Part shown: positions 52,121-61,825 of the stretch, piece by piece
How the letters are laid out: the number at the start of each line of letters is the position of its first letter
Position numbering within the stretch: position 1 is the first letter of the stretch
Assembly: GCA_913048245.1 (NCBI GenBank)
Contig: CAJWWR010000001.1
Span: forward strand, 19,918 to 83,917
Direction: 5' to 3'
Source of the DNA: an uncultured Prochlorococcus sp.
GTDB lineage: Bacteria > Cyanobacteriota > Cyanobacteriia > PCC-6307 > Cyanobiaceae
Length of the DNA stretch: 64,000 nt
Made by a program: the position numbers and the translations under genes
The notes under the pieces: generated by a model
What the model saw: the letters and a program-made list of their open reading frames with translations, nothing else
The model's database searches: none
What the model was told of the DNA's origin: nothing

Positions 52121-53640
52121 ATATCTTTAGGGATTTTATCATTATAAATATCCACAATTTTTTCAACTATTTCTTGTACTGATAGTCCATCAGATTCTAT
52201 AGATATTGCGTCCTTAGCTTTTTTTAATGGGGAATTAGTTCTATTCATATCATTATGATCTCTTTGTTTAATTTGTTCCCTGATTATAGAAAAATCAAGA
52301 TTATCATAACCATTATGTTCTAATTCTAATTTTCTTCTTTTTGCTCGCTCGTTGATACTAGCAGTCAGATAAATTTTGAGTGCGGCATCAGGAAAGACTG
52401 TCGTTCCAATATCTCTGCCTTCAGCTACTAAACCACCTTTCTTTCCAAGCTTTCTTTGTTCATTTACTAAGAATGCTCTAACTTCATCTATGGAAGCTAT
52501 TTTTGAGACCAATGAATTGATTTCTTGGGCTCTAATAGCTTTAGTAACATCAATATCATTAATTAGTACTGCCTGATTATCGTCAGTATCAGATTTAAAA
52601 ATTATAGATATATTTTTAAGTCCTTTGGATAAATCATCTTTTGAAGAATAATTAATATCATTTTTAATTAAATACCAACTAACAGCTCTATACATAGCGC
52701 CAGTGTCTAAATATAAAAGTTTTAATTTCCTGGCTATTAATTTTGTTACGGTGCTTTTCCCAGATCCTGCTGGTCCATCAATAGCAATAATTGGTTTATT
52801 TTTCATTAGAAAGACGTGATCAATTAATCTCGTGTGTCCACATTTTATCGCACCTGCAAGCATTGAAATTTTTTCAGAGGTAATTTTTTCTTTAAGAGAA
52901 AATGCATCTACTACTTTTAAGTATTCGATTTTTATATCTTTTAATTCAATTTGTTTGATTAATTTATTTAAATCTAAAGATTTTCCTTTTTCAAAAATTT
53001 CTTTTGCTTCCTTTAATTTTTTAGAAAAGAAAATAAGTTTTGCCCTTTCACTTTTTTTAAGAAGGCTATTTCTAGAACTTAAAGGTACTCCATCATGATC
53101 TCTTAGAGTTGAAATAGATTTTATTTTTATATCTAGTTTCATTTCTTTAATCATATTTCTTACAATAAGAAGTTGTTGCCAATCTTTTTCTCCAAGGAAT
53201 AAGTATTTAGGATTAACAAGTTTCAATAATCTATAAACAACTGTACATACTCCATCAAAATGGCCAACTCTATTGAGACCACATAATGTCGAATTTAACT
53301 CGACTGAAGCTTTAATAGTATGATATTGCAAATAGTTTGCGGGAAATAAATCTTTTGCTTTAGGTATGAAAATAGCATCTGCCCCTGATTGAAATGCTAT
53401 AGATTGATCATCATCTGTAGTCTTTGGATAATTCTTGAGATCTTCTTTGCAATCAAATTGCAATGGATTCACAAAAATGCTGACTAAGGTATAACCGTTT
53501 TTTTGGTTATTAGCTGCTTCAATTAATTTTTCATGTCCTTTATGCAGATTGCCCATTGTTGGTACAAAATTTATTTCTGCATCTAAATTATTTGACCAGT
53601 TTGTTAGTTCTTCAATTGTTCTAAAAATAATTCTAGCCAC
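52111..53640 (-). CDS. panC/cmk: Bifunctional pantoate-beta-alanine ligase / cytidylate kinase
   Basis: The 509-residue protein is a natural fusion typical of cyanobacteria. Residues 1-270 are PanC (FVPTMGNLHKGHEKLIEAA, SIFVNPLQFDCKEDL, FLGEKDWQQLLIVRNM, SSRNSLLKKSERA), making pantothenate from pantoate and beta-alanine. Residues 285-509 are Cmk (IAIDGPAGSGKSTVTKLIA, YLDTGAMYRAVSWYL, LVAEGRDIGTTVFPDAALKI), phosphorylating CMP/dCMP. The joint near residue 280 has a short linker. There is no sign of a frameshift. Confidence 0.97.
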   Translation of the reverse strand: MARIIFRTIEELTNWSNNLDAEINFVPTMGNLHKGHEKLIEAANNQKNGYTLVSIFVNPLQFDCKEDLKNYPKTTDDDQSIAFQSGADAIFIPKAKDLFPANYLQYHTIKASVELNSTLCGLNRVGHFDGVCTVVYRLLKLVNPKYLFLGEKDWQQLLIVRNMIKEMKLDIKIKSISTLRDHDGVPLSSRNSLLKKSERAKLIFFSKKLKEAKEIFEKGKSLDLNKLIKQIELKDIKIEYLKVVDAFSLKEKITSEKISMLAGAIKCGHTRLIDHVFLMKNKPIIAIDGPAGSGKSTVTKLIARKLKLLYLDTGAMYRAVSWYLIKNDINYSSKDDLSKGLKNISIIFKSDTDDNQAVLINDIDVTKAIRAQEINSLVSKIASIDEVRAFLVNEQRKLGKKGGLVAEGRDIGTTVFPDAALKIYLTASINERAKRRKLELEHNGYDNLDFSIIREQIKQRDHNDMNRTNSPLKKAKDAISIESDGLSVQEIVEKIVDIYNDKIPKDIQN

Positions 53641-53738
53641 GTTTAGTTTTGCAACAAAATCTAATTAAATTAAAAATACTGGACAAAATCAATCTTAAGA
53701 GGAATATCTATATATAAGCAATTTTATCATTTTTGATT

Positions 53739-54776
53739 ATGGACTACAAAACATCAGGAGTAGATATTGAAGCAGGGAGAAAATTTGTTTCGCAAATAAA
53801 GCAGACTGTAGAAGATACACATACTGCTAATGTGCTCGGGGGTCTAGGGGGATTTGGCGGTTTATTTAAACTTCCTATAAAAGACTATGCAAATCCAATA
53901 TTAGTCTCTGGAACCGATGGAGTGGGCACTAAACTAGAGATAGCACAAAAGAAAGGATTTCATTATGAAGTCGGAATAGACTTAGTCGCAATGTGCATAA
54001 ACGATATTGTAACTACTGGTGCAATACCTCTATTCTTTCTTGACTATATTGCAACTGGTAAATTAGAAGAGGGTCAGTTGTTAAAGGTTGTGCAGGGGAT
54101 ATCAAAAGCATGTAAAGAGAATAATTGTTCACTACTTGGTGGCGAAACAGCTGAAATGCCAGGTTTTTACTCAAAAAATAAATATGATTTAGCTGGTTTT
54201 TGCGTTGGTATTGTTGAAGAATCTAATTTAATAAATGGAAAAAGAATTGCTGAAAATGATGTAATAATAGGACTTCAAAGCAATGGTATACATAGTAATG
54301 GGTTTAGCTTGATTAGAAAAATTATAGAAAACTCAGAATATATAGATCAAAAATTTGAAGAAGTAACAAATTTAAATTTTTATAGCCAATTGATGAGACC
54401 TACCAAAATTTATTCGGAACTGATAAGACAATTGTTTTTAGAAAAAATTGAAATTAAAGGAATGGCACACATAACAGGAGGAGGCTTGCCTGAAAATCTC
54501 CCTAGATCAATACCTAAAAATCTAGTTCCCTATATTGATAAGAAATCATGGGATATACCTTTCATTTTTCAATTCTTAAAGGATATTGGTCAAATCCCAG
54601 AAGATGACTATTTGAATACATTTAATTTAGGAGTTGGATTTTGTTTAATATGTGATAAAAAAAATGTTAATAAGATTTTGAATATTTGTTTAGGTAAAAA
54701 TGTGATTGCATGGGAACTAGGTAAATTAATAGCAAGGAATGATTTGAATAGCCAACAAATAATTGCAGGAATATAA
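53739..54776 (+). CDS. purM: Phosphoribosylformylglycinamidine cyclo-ligase
   Basis: The 345-residue AIR synthetase closes the imidazole ring in purine synthesis. Motifs include YKTSGVDIEAGRKFV, VSGTDGVGTKLEIAQ, DLVAMCINDIVTTGAIPLFFLDY, LLGGETAEMPGFY and GMAHITGGGLPENLPR. A TTG two codons earlier could also start it, but ATG at 53739 is favoured. Confidence 0.97.
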   Translation: MDYKTSGVDIEAGRKFVSQIKQTVEDTHTANVLGGLGGFGGLFKLPIKDYANPILVSGTDGVGTKLEIAQKKGFHYEVGIDLVAMCINDIVTTGAIPLFFLDYIATGKLEEGQLLKVVQGISKACKENNCSLLGGETAEMPGFYSKNKYDLAGFCVGIVEESNLINGKRIAENDVIIGLQSNGIHSNGFSLIRKIIENSEYIDQKFEEVTNLNFYSQLMRPTKIYSELIRQLFLEKIEIKGMAHITGGGLPENLPRSIPKNLVPYIDKKSWDIPFIFQFLKDIGQIPEDDYLNTFNLGVGFCLICDKKNVNKILNICLGKNVIAWELGKLIARNDLNSQQIIAGI

Positions 54777-54917
54777 TCTATGGATTATTAATTTTTTTGT
54801 AATTAGCCACTAACAAATACAAATTTTTTACACAAATTAAAAACTTAGATGTAAAATAGAAAAATTATGCTCCGCTTTATATCGGGAACCTTTGATTAAG
54901 TAGATTTAATTATTCTT

Positions 54918-55562
54918 ATGCCTCTTGAAAATAACCAAAGAATTACTCGTAGACGCAGTTCAGCTGGACCTACACCCCCAAGAAGACCTTCCTCTAGTGC
55001 ATCTGATTTTAATGGCAGGCAAAATCAGGGCCCTAGACCAACATTTCTGACTTTACGAGATCATGGCAAAGTATTTGTTGCAGATTTACCAAATCTTTCT
55101 GATGGTCAATTGGCACATATAAGCAAAGAGGCTAATGAGGTTTTAAGTAGCTTGGAGAAAAGATTATTTGATCTTGAAAATGATACAACTTCTACTAATC
55201 AAGAAACTGACACCTTAATAAAGGCTTCTACAAAGCGTGATGTAACCTTGAGGTTTATTAAATCAATAGAAGAAGAACAGGAACACCGTAGAAATAATCC
55301 TGCATTAAGAGATGCGGCTACTGAATCATTGCCAAGAACTTTTTTGGAAGTGGCAAGACATAGATTACCTGGAGCAACTTTCGATTCTTTACTTAGGGAA
55401 GCATTGGAAGCATGTTCTGTTGATGATACAGAAAAAGAAAATAATGTAAGAGTGAATAATAAAGATACGGTTAAGATAATGGATATTCCTTCTTCCAGCA
55501 GAAATACATCTCTTGTTGTTAATATCAACTCAGATAGTGATGAAAATGATGAAAATGTATGA
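54918..55562 (+). CDS. Conserved cyanobacterial hypothetical protein, disordered ends
   Basis: The 214-residue product has an N-terminal region rich in R, S and P (ITRRRSSAGPTPPRRPSSSA). A helical core follows (LPNLSDGQLAHISKEANEVL, SLEKRLFDLENDT, DVTLRFIKSIEEEQEHRR, PRTFLEVARHRLPGATFDSL). The C-terminal tail is acidic and likely disordered (NINSDSDENDENV). The basic head and acidic tail suggest a nucleic-acid- or protein-binding scaffold, but no function is known to me. Confidence 0.75.
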   Translation: MPLENNQRITRRRSSAGPTPPRRPSSSASDFNGRQNQGPRPTFLTLRDHGKVFVADLPNLSDGQLAHISKEANEVLSSLEKRLFDLENDTTSTNQETDTLIKASTKRDVTLRFIKSIEEEQEHRRNNPALRDAATESLPRTFLEVARHRLPGATFDSLLREALEACSVDDTEKENNVRVNNKDTVKIMDIPSSSRNTSLVVNINSDSDENDENV

Positions 55563-55713
55563 GAAGAATAACTTAGTATTTAAAACTGTTTCCAAAAAGA
55601 CAAGCTCTTTAAGCAAGAATGATGCAGATCCTATTTTATGTAAACATTGTAAGAGATCTGTATCTAATGGATTAAGATGCATGGGTATTTGTGTTGCAGA
55701 TAACGAATATTAG
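55555..55713 (+). CDS. Small cysteine-containing protein, possible zinc-binding
   Basis: An open frame overlaps the end of the previous gene and reads LCKHCKRSVSNGLRCMGICV near its C-terminus, with four cysteines (C-x2-C-x10-C-x3-C), a small zinc-ribbon-like arrangement. Starting at ATG 55555 gives 52 residues. Other in-frame ATGs occur at 55540, 55546 and 55549, so the start is uncertain. The cysteine pattern argues that it is real despite its size. Confidence 0.5.
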   Translation: MYEKNNLVFKTVSKKTSSLSKNDADPILCKHCKRSVSNGLRCMGICVADNEY

Positions 55714-55722
55714 GAATTATTA

Positions 55723-57267
55723 TTATTCTTTCAAAACTAAATTCCATGGTGCAAAATCTTCTGATTGACTAATTAACTTTAATTCTTTTTCACTTTTAAT
55801 CTCTTCTTTACTTGTTGTAGTCCACGCATAGTTTTGGCTTTCTAGATTATCTAGAGTTTTTAAGCCAACCCCAATTTTTGGCATTAGTGTAAGAATTTTA
55901 ATAATCTTTGAATGTGACAATTCACTATCAATTCCTTCAGTTATTGTATTAATCTTAATATTTTCAAGCTTTTCAGATTTTATTAGATTTTCAGTCGCAA
56001 TTCTTAAATCCTGAGATCTATCGGTAATTAATCCTGATTGTAATATAGTTGAAAATAATAAATATGGCCCAATAATAATACAAATTAATTTACTGTTTTT
56101 GCTTTTTACAAAATTGAATGATAACCAAATAATTGAAAATAATAGAATTCCAACAATGATATATTTTTCTCTTATCAATCCTATATTGATAGAAATTATT
56201 TGAAAATTTACCAAGATAGCGCCTAGCATTAAAGTAATTGGTATTAATATGAAGTTAATAATTTTGAAGAGAGATATTAGAAAATTTTTATTTTGAATTA
56301 CTAATGAAATTCCTAAATAACAATTAATTGACAAGAGAGTAGTTATTTGTAGTGGATAATATGGAGTTTTTGTTGAAAAAATACTTAAAATGCCAATTAT
56401 GAATAAAGGATAAAAAAATAAGAAATATTTAGCTGTTTGATTTTTCAACCTTGATGACCCAGCAAATCCAGCAAATAAAAATAAAGACCATGGAAAGATA
56501 TTCATAGGGATATTCCAAAAATAAAAGTAAAAAGGGTTTGTAAAGGTGTTATTTTTTGATAAATTTATAAATTTAGAAAATAAGTTACTGTAAATTGGAA
56601 TACCATGTGTAGTTAAAATAAGAAGACTCCAGATAAAAAATGGAAGAAAGCCAATAAAGAAACCAAGCCAAAAGAATTTTTTAAAAATAATCTTTCTAGA
56701 AATTAAAAAAGGCAATATCCCTAGAAAAGGAATAATAGTTAAAAAAGTCTTAAGCATTACAGCTAATCCAATCCATATGCCTGCAAGAAAAAAGAATGAA
56801 TTTCTATGCGTTTTATTTGCTTTTATAGTTGAATAAATACCTAATGTAATAATCGATGAATAAACAATGTCTTGAGTCGCCATATTGGCATAATTTATCC
56901 ATAGGAAAGTTGTTGATAGAATTAGAGTAGAAATTAATGCATATTTATCATCTAGAAGTGCTCTATGAATTTTATAGGTCAGAAAAGCCATCAATATTGC
57001 TGAGATAATACTAGGTATGTAAATTGCAAAACTACTATTTCCAAAGATTTTTTGAGATAGGGCAATTAGAAATTGAATGCCAATAGTTCTATCAAGAGTA
57101 ATATCCTCAAACCAAAGAGGTGTTATCCAATTGCCTCTATCTAAAATCCATTTTGCTTGTAATATATAAAAACCTTCGTCGTAAGCAATACAACTTCTTT
57201 CACCTAAATAGATAAACAATGGAGAAAAAATTACTATTTTAAAGATATTTGATAACTTTCTATACAA
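55723..57267 (-). CDS. Membrane glycosyltransferase, GT39/ArnT-like
   Basis: The 514-residue protein has about 11 hydrophobic helices. It starts with an external acidic motif (CIAYDEGFYILQAKWILDRG, then WFEDITLDRTIGIQFLIAL) like the D-E of PMT/ArnT-type glycosyltransferases that use a polyprenyl-phosphate sugar. A soluble tail near residues 415-514 follows the last helix. It likely adds a sugar to a lipid or protein at the periplasmic face; donor and acceptor are unknown. The 380 bases upstream of its start hold no gene. Confidence 0.83.
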   Translation of the reverse strand: MYRKLSNIFKIVIFSPLFIYLGERSCIAYDEGFYILQAKWILDRGNWITPLWFEDITLDRTIGIQFLIALSQKIFGNSSFAIYIPSIISAILMAFLTYKIHRALLDDKYALISTLILSTTFLWINYANMATQDIVYSSIITLGIYSTIKANKTHRNSFFFLAGIWIGLAVMLKTFLTIIPFLGILPFLISRKIIFKKFFWLGFFIGFLPFFIWSLLILTTHGIPIYSNLFSKFINLSKNNTFTNPFYFYFWNIPMNIFPWSLFLFAGFAGSSRLKNQTAKYFLFFYPLFIIGILSIFSTKTPYYPLQITTLLSINCYLGISLVIQNKNFLISLFKIINFILIPITLMLGAILVNFQIISINIGLIREKYIIVGILLFSIIWLSFNFVKSKNSKLICIIIGPYLLFSTILQSGLITDRSQDLRIATENLIKSEKLENIKINTITEGIDSELSHSKIIKILTLMPKIGVGLKTLDNLESQNYAWTTTSKEEIKSEKELKLISQSEDFAPWNLVLKE

Positions 57268-57648
57268 AGAATATCCTGTTAATTTTTTATTTATTATAGA
57301 GAATATTTACATTTAATCAATTTCACAAACTAATTTACTGAGGGATTTTTTGCTGTTAACTAAAAAAAAGATTAATAAATTCGTCTTTTGTGAGAAATTG
57401 GTCCGATTGTCTAAAGCATAATAAATTTTTTAATAAGCATTAAAGATTTTTATTGAATAAAAATTTAAAACTTTCTTGATTGGTCAGTAAATGAGAAGAT
57501 ATAAATAGGATACAAATGCTCTGATAACTTTTCAGAGAAATTATCTACCACTTTCCTACCATTCATAACTCTTTGAAATTCTCTAACCGTTACTCGAAAA
57601 CCCTTTTTTTAGAACGGTTTATAGCGAATATTGTCACTAATATAAAGA
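57268..57648. other. 380-base gene-free stretch with inverted repeats
   Basis: No convincing gene lies here. The + strand shows a TATAAA-like box at about 57500. It also shows a hairpin CTCTGA/TCAGAG at 57519-57537 (7-base loop) and a longer-range pair AACCGTT/AACGGTT at 57585-57591 and 57613-57619 enclosing a T7 run. The left part must hold the promoter of the minus-strand glycosyltransferase gene. The right part is downstream of minus-strand tRNA-Cys. A small RNA is possible but unproven. Confidence 0.3.
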
Positions 57649-57719
57649 AGGCGGCACCCAGATTCGAACTGGGGATAAAGGATTTGCAATCCTCTGCCTT
57701 ACCACTTGGCCATGCCGCC
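57649..57719 (-). tRNA. trnC: tRNA-Cys (anticodon GCA)
   Basis: On the minus strand the 71 bases read GGCGGCATGGCCAAGTGG and fold with acceptor GGCGGCA/TGCCGCC, anticodon stem AGGATT/AATCCT framing GCA, a T-arm with CAGTTCGAATCTGG and discriminator T. No CCA is encoded. The sense-strand translation of its complement gives a false protein-like text that extends the next gene's frame. Confidence 0.95.
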
Positions 57720-57761
57720 GTGCAAGATTTGAATGAATCAATTAAACATCTTAACAGTAAA

Positions 57762-58991
57762 ATGATTCATTCCCTACTAATAATATCTAATGGACATGGA
57801 GAGGATGCAATTGCTTTTGAAATAATTAAAAGAATTTTGGCTTTCAGTAAACCAATCAAAATAGAAGTTATGCCTTTAGTTGGCAATGGTTACCTTTTTA
57901 ATTCAATGCGTGGAAATCATGTAACAATTGTTGGAAATCTTAAAGTGTTGCCGAGCGGTGGCTTCAGTAATCAAAGCTTAAGAGGCTTGTTTTTGGATAT
58001 TTGCGCTGGCATGCCCATCAATTTGATTAAGAACTGGTTAATTGTATTAAAAAAATCAAATAAAAAATATAAGATCTTAGCTATTGGAGATTTACTACCA
58101 TTGTTTTTTGCGTGGACCTCCAGGTGTCAATTTAGTTTTGTTGGCATGCCTAAGAGTGACCATACTTGGAATAGTGGTCCAGGTTGGAGTATTAGTGATT
58201 TTTACCACAAGATAAAAGGTTCTGAGTGGGACCCATGGGAGATCTTTATTATGCGCCACTCAAATTGCAAAACAGTAATCTTAAGAGATGAAATTACTGC
58301 AAATAATTTAAGGAAAAAAAGCGTCAATGCAAATTTTCTTGGTAATCCGATGATGGACTTTATTGATTCAAGTATTGAAACTAAAAAAAATTTAAGAGAT
58401 TACAAGAAAATAATCATGCTAATAGGGAGTCGTTTCCCTGAAGCTTTTTGTAACCTCAAGGCTTTTTTATGTAGTTTAAATTCTTTGAATACAGAAAAAA
58501 AAGTTTTAATTCTGTGTCCTCTAAGTCAAAATTGTGAGTTAAGCAAAATAAAGGAAATTTTAAAAAGATTTTCTTATAAACTTCAGAAAAAAGATTTCTA
58601 CGTTGGAGAGGAATCAATATGGAAAAAAAATAATCAATATATCGCTATTGGAGTAGGTACATTTAATAAGTGGGCAACTTTAGCTCAAGTCGGTTTATCA
58701 AATGCAGGTACTGCAACTGAACAAATATCTGGATTAGGGATACCATCTTTGTCTATTCCAGGAAGAGGTCCCCAATTTACAAAAGCATTTGCAAAAAGAC
58801 AACAAAGATTATTAGGTGGGAGCGTTAATGTTTGCTCCAGTAAAAAGGATCTCACTATGAAATTATATAAATTATTAAACGATAATGATTTCAGAAAGGA
58901 ACAATCCAGATTAGGCGTCCAGAGAATGGGTTCTAAGGGAGCTAGTAAAAGAATTGTTCAACATTTATTTCTAAATTTGTTGTCAGAGTAA
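57762..58991 (+). CDS. LpxB-like / lipid-A-disaccharide synthase-related protein
   Basis: From ATG 57762 the product is 409 residues. The frame stays open 63 codons further upstream only because it reads antisense through tRNA-Cys. The protein has a GT-B glycosyltransferase look: N-terminal LLIISNGHGEDAIAFEIIKR, VMPLVGNGYLF, then LAIGDLLPLFFAW, FLGNPMMDFID, IIMLIGSRFPEAF, VGLSNAGTATEQISGLGIPSL and IPGRGPQFTKAFAKRQQRLL. It corresponds to the cyanobacterial lipid-A-disaccharide synthase-related family rather than to LpxB proper. Substrates are unknown. Confidence 0.82.
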   Translation: MIHSLLIISNGHGEDAIAFEIIKRILAFSKPIKIEVMPLVGNGYLFNSMRGNHVTIVGNLKVLPSGGFSNQSLRGLFLDICAGMPINLIKNWLIVLKKSNKKYKILAIGDLLPLFFAWTSRCQFSFVGMPKSDHTWNSGPGWSISDFYHKIKGSEWDPWEIFIMRHSNCKTVILRDEITANNLRKKSVNANFLGNPMMDFIDSSIETKKNLRDYKKIIMLIGSRFPEAFCNLKAFLCSLNSLNTEKKVLILCPLSQNCELSKIKEILKRFSYKLQKKDFYVGEESIWKKNNQYIAIGVGTFNKWATLAQVGLSNAGTATEQISGLGIPSLSIPGRGPQFTKAFAKRQQRLLGGSVNVCSSKKDLTMKLYKLLNDNDFRKEQSRLGVQRMGSKGASKRIVQHLFLNLLSE

Positions 58992-59020
58992 AGTAAAATT
59001 TTATAGTAATAATAAAAATT

Positions 59021-59287
59021 ATGTATCCAATTAATGATCGAGATTATTTGAAGATATGTTCAGAAATAGCAAGGTTAATGAGTATCAGTCTATCTGCAGC
59101 AAAAAAAAAGGTCGAGATACAAATTGCCAAACGAGGGTCAAAAACAATTCAAGAGAAAAGAGAAGTTGCTAAAGATCTTTTAGAGTTTTGTAAAAAAGAA
59201 AAAGAAATTGGAGTTGATACGGTTCAGATCTTCAATAAATTAATGGAGTCTATGGGTAATGATGATAATTTCATGATTGAGGATTAA
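59021..59287 (+). CDS. Conserved small helical protein
   Basis: The 88-residue product is mostly helical with many lysines (DYLKICSEIARLMSISLSAA, KKKVEIQIAKRGSKTI, EKREVAKDLLEFCKKEKEIG) and an acidic tail. No membrane segment and no catalytic motif are visible. It sits 29 bases after the LpxB-like gene and is convergent with the RNase D-like gene. I recognise it only as a picocyanobacterial hypothetical. Confidence 0.7.
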   Translation: MYPINDRDYLKICSEIARLMSISLSAAKKKVEIQIAKRGSKTIQEKREVAKDLLEFCKKEKEIGVDTVQIFNKLMESMGNDDNFMIED

Positions 59288-59290
59288 TTA

Positions 59291-59932
59291 TTAGTGTTCA
59301 AAAATATGCACAAATTTTTGTATGTCTAATTCTGAATGCACGTGAATAGTGGCAAAGCATTGTTTTGCTAAATTATATCTGCCCTCCCTTTTTAATATGA
59401 TATGCAATTCTCTCATTGCAGGAATTAAAAATTTCACATCATTTGCAGCATAACTTAGCTGATCCTCTGAATATGTTTCTGTTTTACCCCAATCACTACA
59501 TTGTGAACTTTTATCTATCTCCACACCTAACAGTTCATTTAGTAAATCCTTTAGGCCATGTTTATTGGTATATGTCCTTGCTAGTTTACTGGCGATTTTT
59601 GTACAAAAAATATTTTGTGTATTAATGCCTAAATTGCATTTGAGTGCAGCAATATCAAACCTTGCAAAATGAAATATTTTAGTAATTTCTGTATTCTCAA
59701 ATAATTTTCTAATATTTTTCGATGTAGTTTGGCCTTTTTCTATCCTAATGCAAGAAGTTATATTATCTTCATTACATATTTGTATAAGACATAATCTATC
59801 TCTTCCATGAACTAAACCCATAGCTTCCGTATCTACTGCTAACAAAGAGGATTTAGTATAAATCTCAAAGAAATCATCAGTTAAATCTTGATTAAAATAG
59901 TTTATTTTTTCATTTATTTTCTGAAACTCCAT
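59291..59932 (-). CDS. RNase D-like 3'-5' exonuclease
   Basis: The 213-residue protein has the DEDDy exonuclease motifs: exo I LLAVDTEAMGLVHGRDRLCLIQ (D...E), exo II HFARFDIAALKCNLG and exo III YAANDVKFLIPAM (Y-x3-D). It lacks the two HRDC domains of E. coli RNase D, so it is a catalytic-core-only form, as usual in cyanobacteria. Likely role is 3' trimming of tRNA or other structured RNA. Confidence 0.9.
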   Translation of the reverse strand: MEFQKINEKINYFNQDLTDDFFEIYTKSSLLAVDTEAMGLVHGRDRLCLIQICNEDNITSCIRIEKGQTTSKNIRKLFENTEITKIFHFARFDIAALKCNLGINTQNIFCTKIASKLARTYTNKHGLKDLLNELLGVEIDKSSQCSDWGKTETYSEDQLSYAANDVKFLIPAMRELHIILKREGRYNLAKQCFATIHVHSELDIQKFVHIFEH

Positions 59933-60068
59933 AGGATTTTTGAGATAGTTAATTAATTATTACTTTAATATTATGTTGCAAAGGTTGAGAATACTATTTA
60001 TAAAATTAGTTTTTTAAGGCTCTAATTTTCATTATCATAATCTAAGATAGATTTTTTAAGTTATTTTC

Positions 60069-60626
60069 ATGGAGAATTCTTTGAACTCTACTTTGCTATT
60101 GACAATACTTTTATTCATAGGTCTATTTTTTTTTCTAAGGGCATCAAGTAAAGATAGAACAACGACAGTAGAAATAACATCTTCCAAAATGCCAATAGAA
60201 GTTTTAGATATTATTTGCAATTGGCTTACTATAAGAGGATGGAAACAAGTAGGTGGGGATTCTACTCAACAAAAATTAGAGTTCAAAGGTGAAGTGGTTT
60301 CAAGTAAATTATTAGCAATATTTTTAACTCTGCTAGGAGGATTAGGTTCATGTTCTCTTGGCCTCGTTATTGTACAGCTATATCCAAGGCTTGGATGGTG
60401 GCCACTGCTTTTAGGATTGATTGGAGGACCCTTGTCCGGCTGGATTTATTTTATTAAATCTAGAAGAGTAGAATCATTTGAATTGAAATTAATGGATACT
60501 ATTAAGAGAAATTCAACTGCTTTAAAAATAAGAGCTCATCGTGATGAATTGATTGCATTGGATTCAGACTTAAAAGATAAATTAGACTTAGAAAGCGATG
60601 GATCTTTATTTAAAACACCTATTTAA
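60069..60626 (+). CDS. CCB2/CCB4-like protein (cytochrome b6 heme assembly)
   Basis: The 185-residue protein has an N-terminal membrane helix (LLLTILLFIGLFFFLRA), a soluble strand-helix part (LDIICNWLTIRGWKQVGGDS, KLEFKGEVVSSK), then two more helices (LLAIFLTLLGGLGSCSLGLV, WWPLLLGLIGGPLSGWIYFI) and a cytosolic tail. This resembles the DUF2930/CCB2-CCB4 family, whose plastid members help attach heme ci to cytochrome b6 of the b6f complex. Assignment is from overall pattern, not from a catalytic motif. Confidence 0.6.
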   Translation: MENSLNSTLLLTILLFIGLFFFLRASSKDRTTTVEITSSKMPIEVLDIICNWLTIRGWKQVGGDSTQQKLEFKGEVVSSKLLAIFLTLLGGLGSCSLGLVIVQLYPRLGWWPLLLGLIGGPLSGWIYFIKSRRVESFELKLMDTIKRNSTALKIRAHRDELIALDSDLKDKLDLESDGSLFKTPI

Positions 60627-60638
60627 AGAATAATAATT

Positions 60639-61667
60639 TTAATCAAAGATTTTTTTATCAATACAGAATTTCTCTAAATCTTCATCATCATGCCAATCTT
60701 GTGGTTTAGTAAAAATTTCAGTCAGGTATTTTTCTCTTGTGTGTTCAGAAGGTACATATCCATATTCCCAGCGAGCCAATGGAGGAAGAGACATTAATAT
60801 GGATTCAGTTCGACCATTTGTTTGCAAACCAAATATAGTGCCTCTATCCCAAACAAGATTAAATTCAACATATCTACCTCTTCTATAAAGTTGAAAATCC
60901 CGCTCCTTTTGAGAATATTGATTTTTTAATCTTTTTTTTACTATTGGTTCATAAGCAGGTAAAAAAGCATCTCCACAATTTTTAGCAAGTGAATATAGAT
61001 CATCCCAGCTAAATTGTATTTCGCCTATTTTATTAGATATTTCATTAGCTAACCCATTAATATTTTTTCCCTTGTATAGAGATCCTGATCCATCTTGATA
61101 ATCATAAAATATGCCTCCTATTCCTCTGGATTCATTTCTGTGCTTTAAATAAAAATATTCGTCGCACCATGGTTTAAATACTTTATGCAAATTAATATCA
61201 ATTCTTTCGCAAGCATCACGATGAGTTTGATGGAAATGCCTTACATCGGTAAGGTATGGGTAATAAGGAGTTAAATCTGCTCCCCCTCCAAACCACCAAA
61301 CCGGACCCGCCTCAAAATATCTATAGTTTAGGTGGACTGTTGGAATATACGGATTTTTTGGGTGTAAAACCAAAGATGTACCTGTTGCGAACCATTCGTG
61401 ACCTTTGGCTTCAGGTCTTTGAGAAATAATTGATGGGGGTAACTCGCTACCATAAACTTCAGAAAAGTTTACACCTGCTTGCTCAAAAACTTTGCCATTT
61501 TTAAGGACCCTCGATCTCCCTCCTCCGCCTTCTGGTCGAATCCAGGATTCTTCTATGAATTTCTTTTCCCCATCTAGTGCTTCTAGACCATTACAAATTT
61601 TATCTTGCAAATTCTTTAAGAGACTTTTTGCCTTGGATCTGGATTCTTTTGGAGGTGAAGATAACAT
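60639..61667 (-). CDS. hemF: Coproporphyrinogen III oxidase, aerobic
   Basis: The 342-residue enzyme decarboxylates two propionates of coproporphyrinogen III using O2, on the route to heme and chlorophyll. Seen are [80 protein letters not shown] and [15 protein letters not shown]. Length is normal. It is divergent from mrp over 158 bases. Confidence 0.97.
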   Translation of the reverse strand: MLSSPPKESRSKAKSLLKNLQDKICNGLEALDGEKKFIEESWIRPEGGGGRSRVLKNGKVFEQAGVNFSEVYGSELPPSIISQRPEAKGHEWFATGTSLVLHPKNPYIPTVHLNYRYFEAGPVWWFGGGADLTPYYPYLTDVRHFHQTHRDACERIDINLHKVFKPWCDEYFYLKHRNESRGIGGIFYDYQDGSGSLYKGKNINGLANEISNKIGEIQFSWDDLYSLAKNCGDAFLPAYEPIVKKRLKNQYSQKERDFQLYRRGRYVEFNLVWDRGTIFGLQTNGRTESILMSLPPLARWEYGYVPSEHTREKYLTEIFTKPQDWHDDEDLEKFCIDKKIFD

Positions 61668-61825
61668 TTATGAAGTTTGATAATTTAAAAGAAAATTTTG
61701 ATCAAAGAAGATTTTGCCTTTATAATTTCCCTTGAGGGGTAAATTGTTAACCTATTGCATAGTTCGACAGAGTTCTTAATCTTCCAAGCAGTCGGCTAGC
61801 TTATTAAAAAGTATTTAAATTCTTA

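Noticed and set aside
57573-57761. N-terminal extension of the LpxB-like gene reading AAPRFELGIKDLQSSALPLG
   Set aside because: This text is the antisense of tRNA-Cys, a well-known false protein sequence. The true start is the ATG at 57762.
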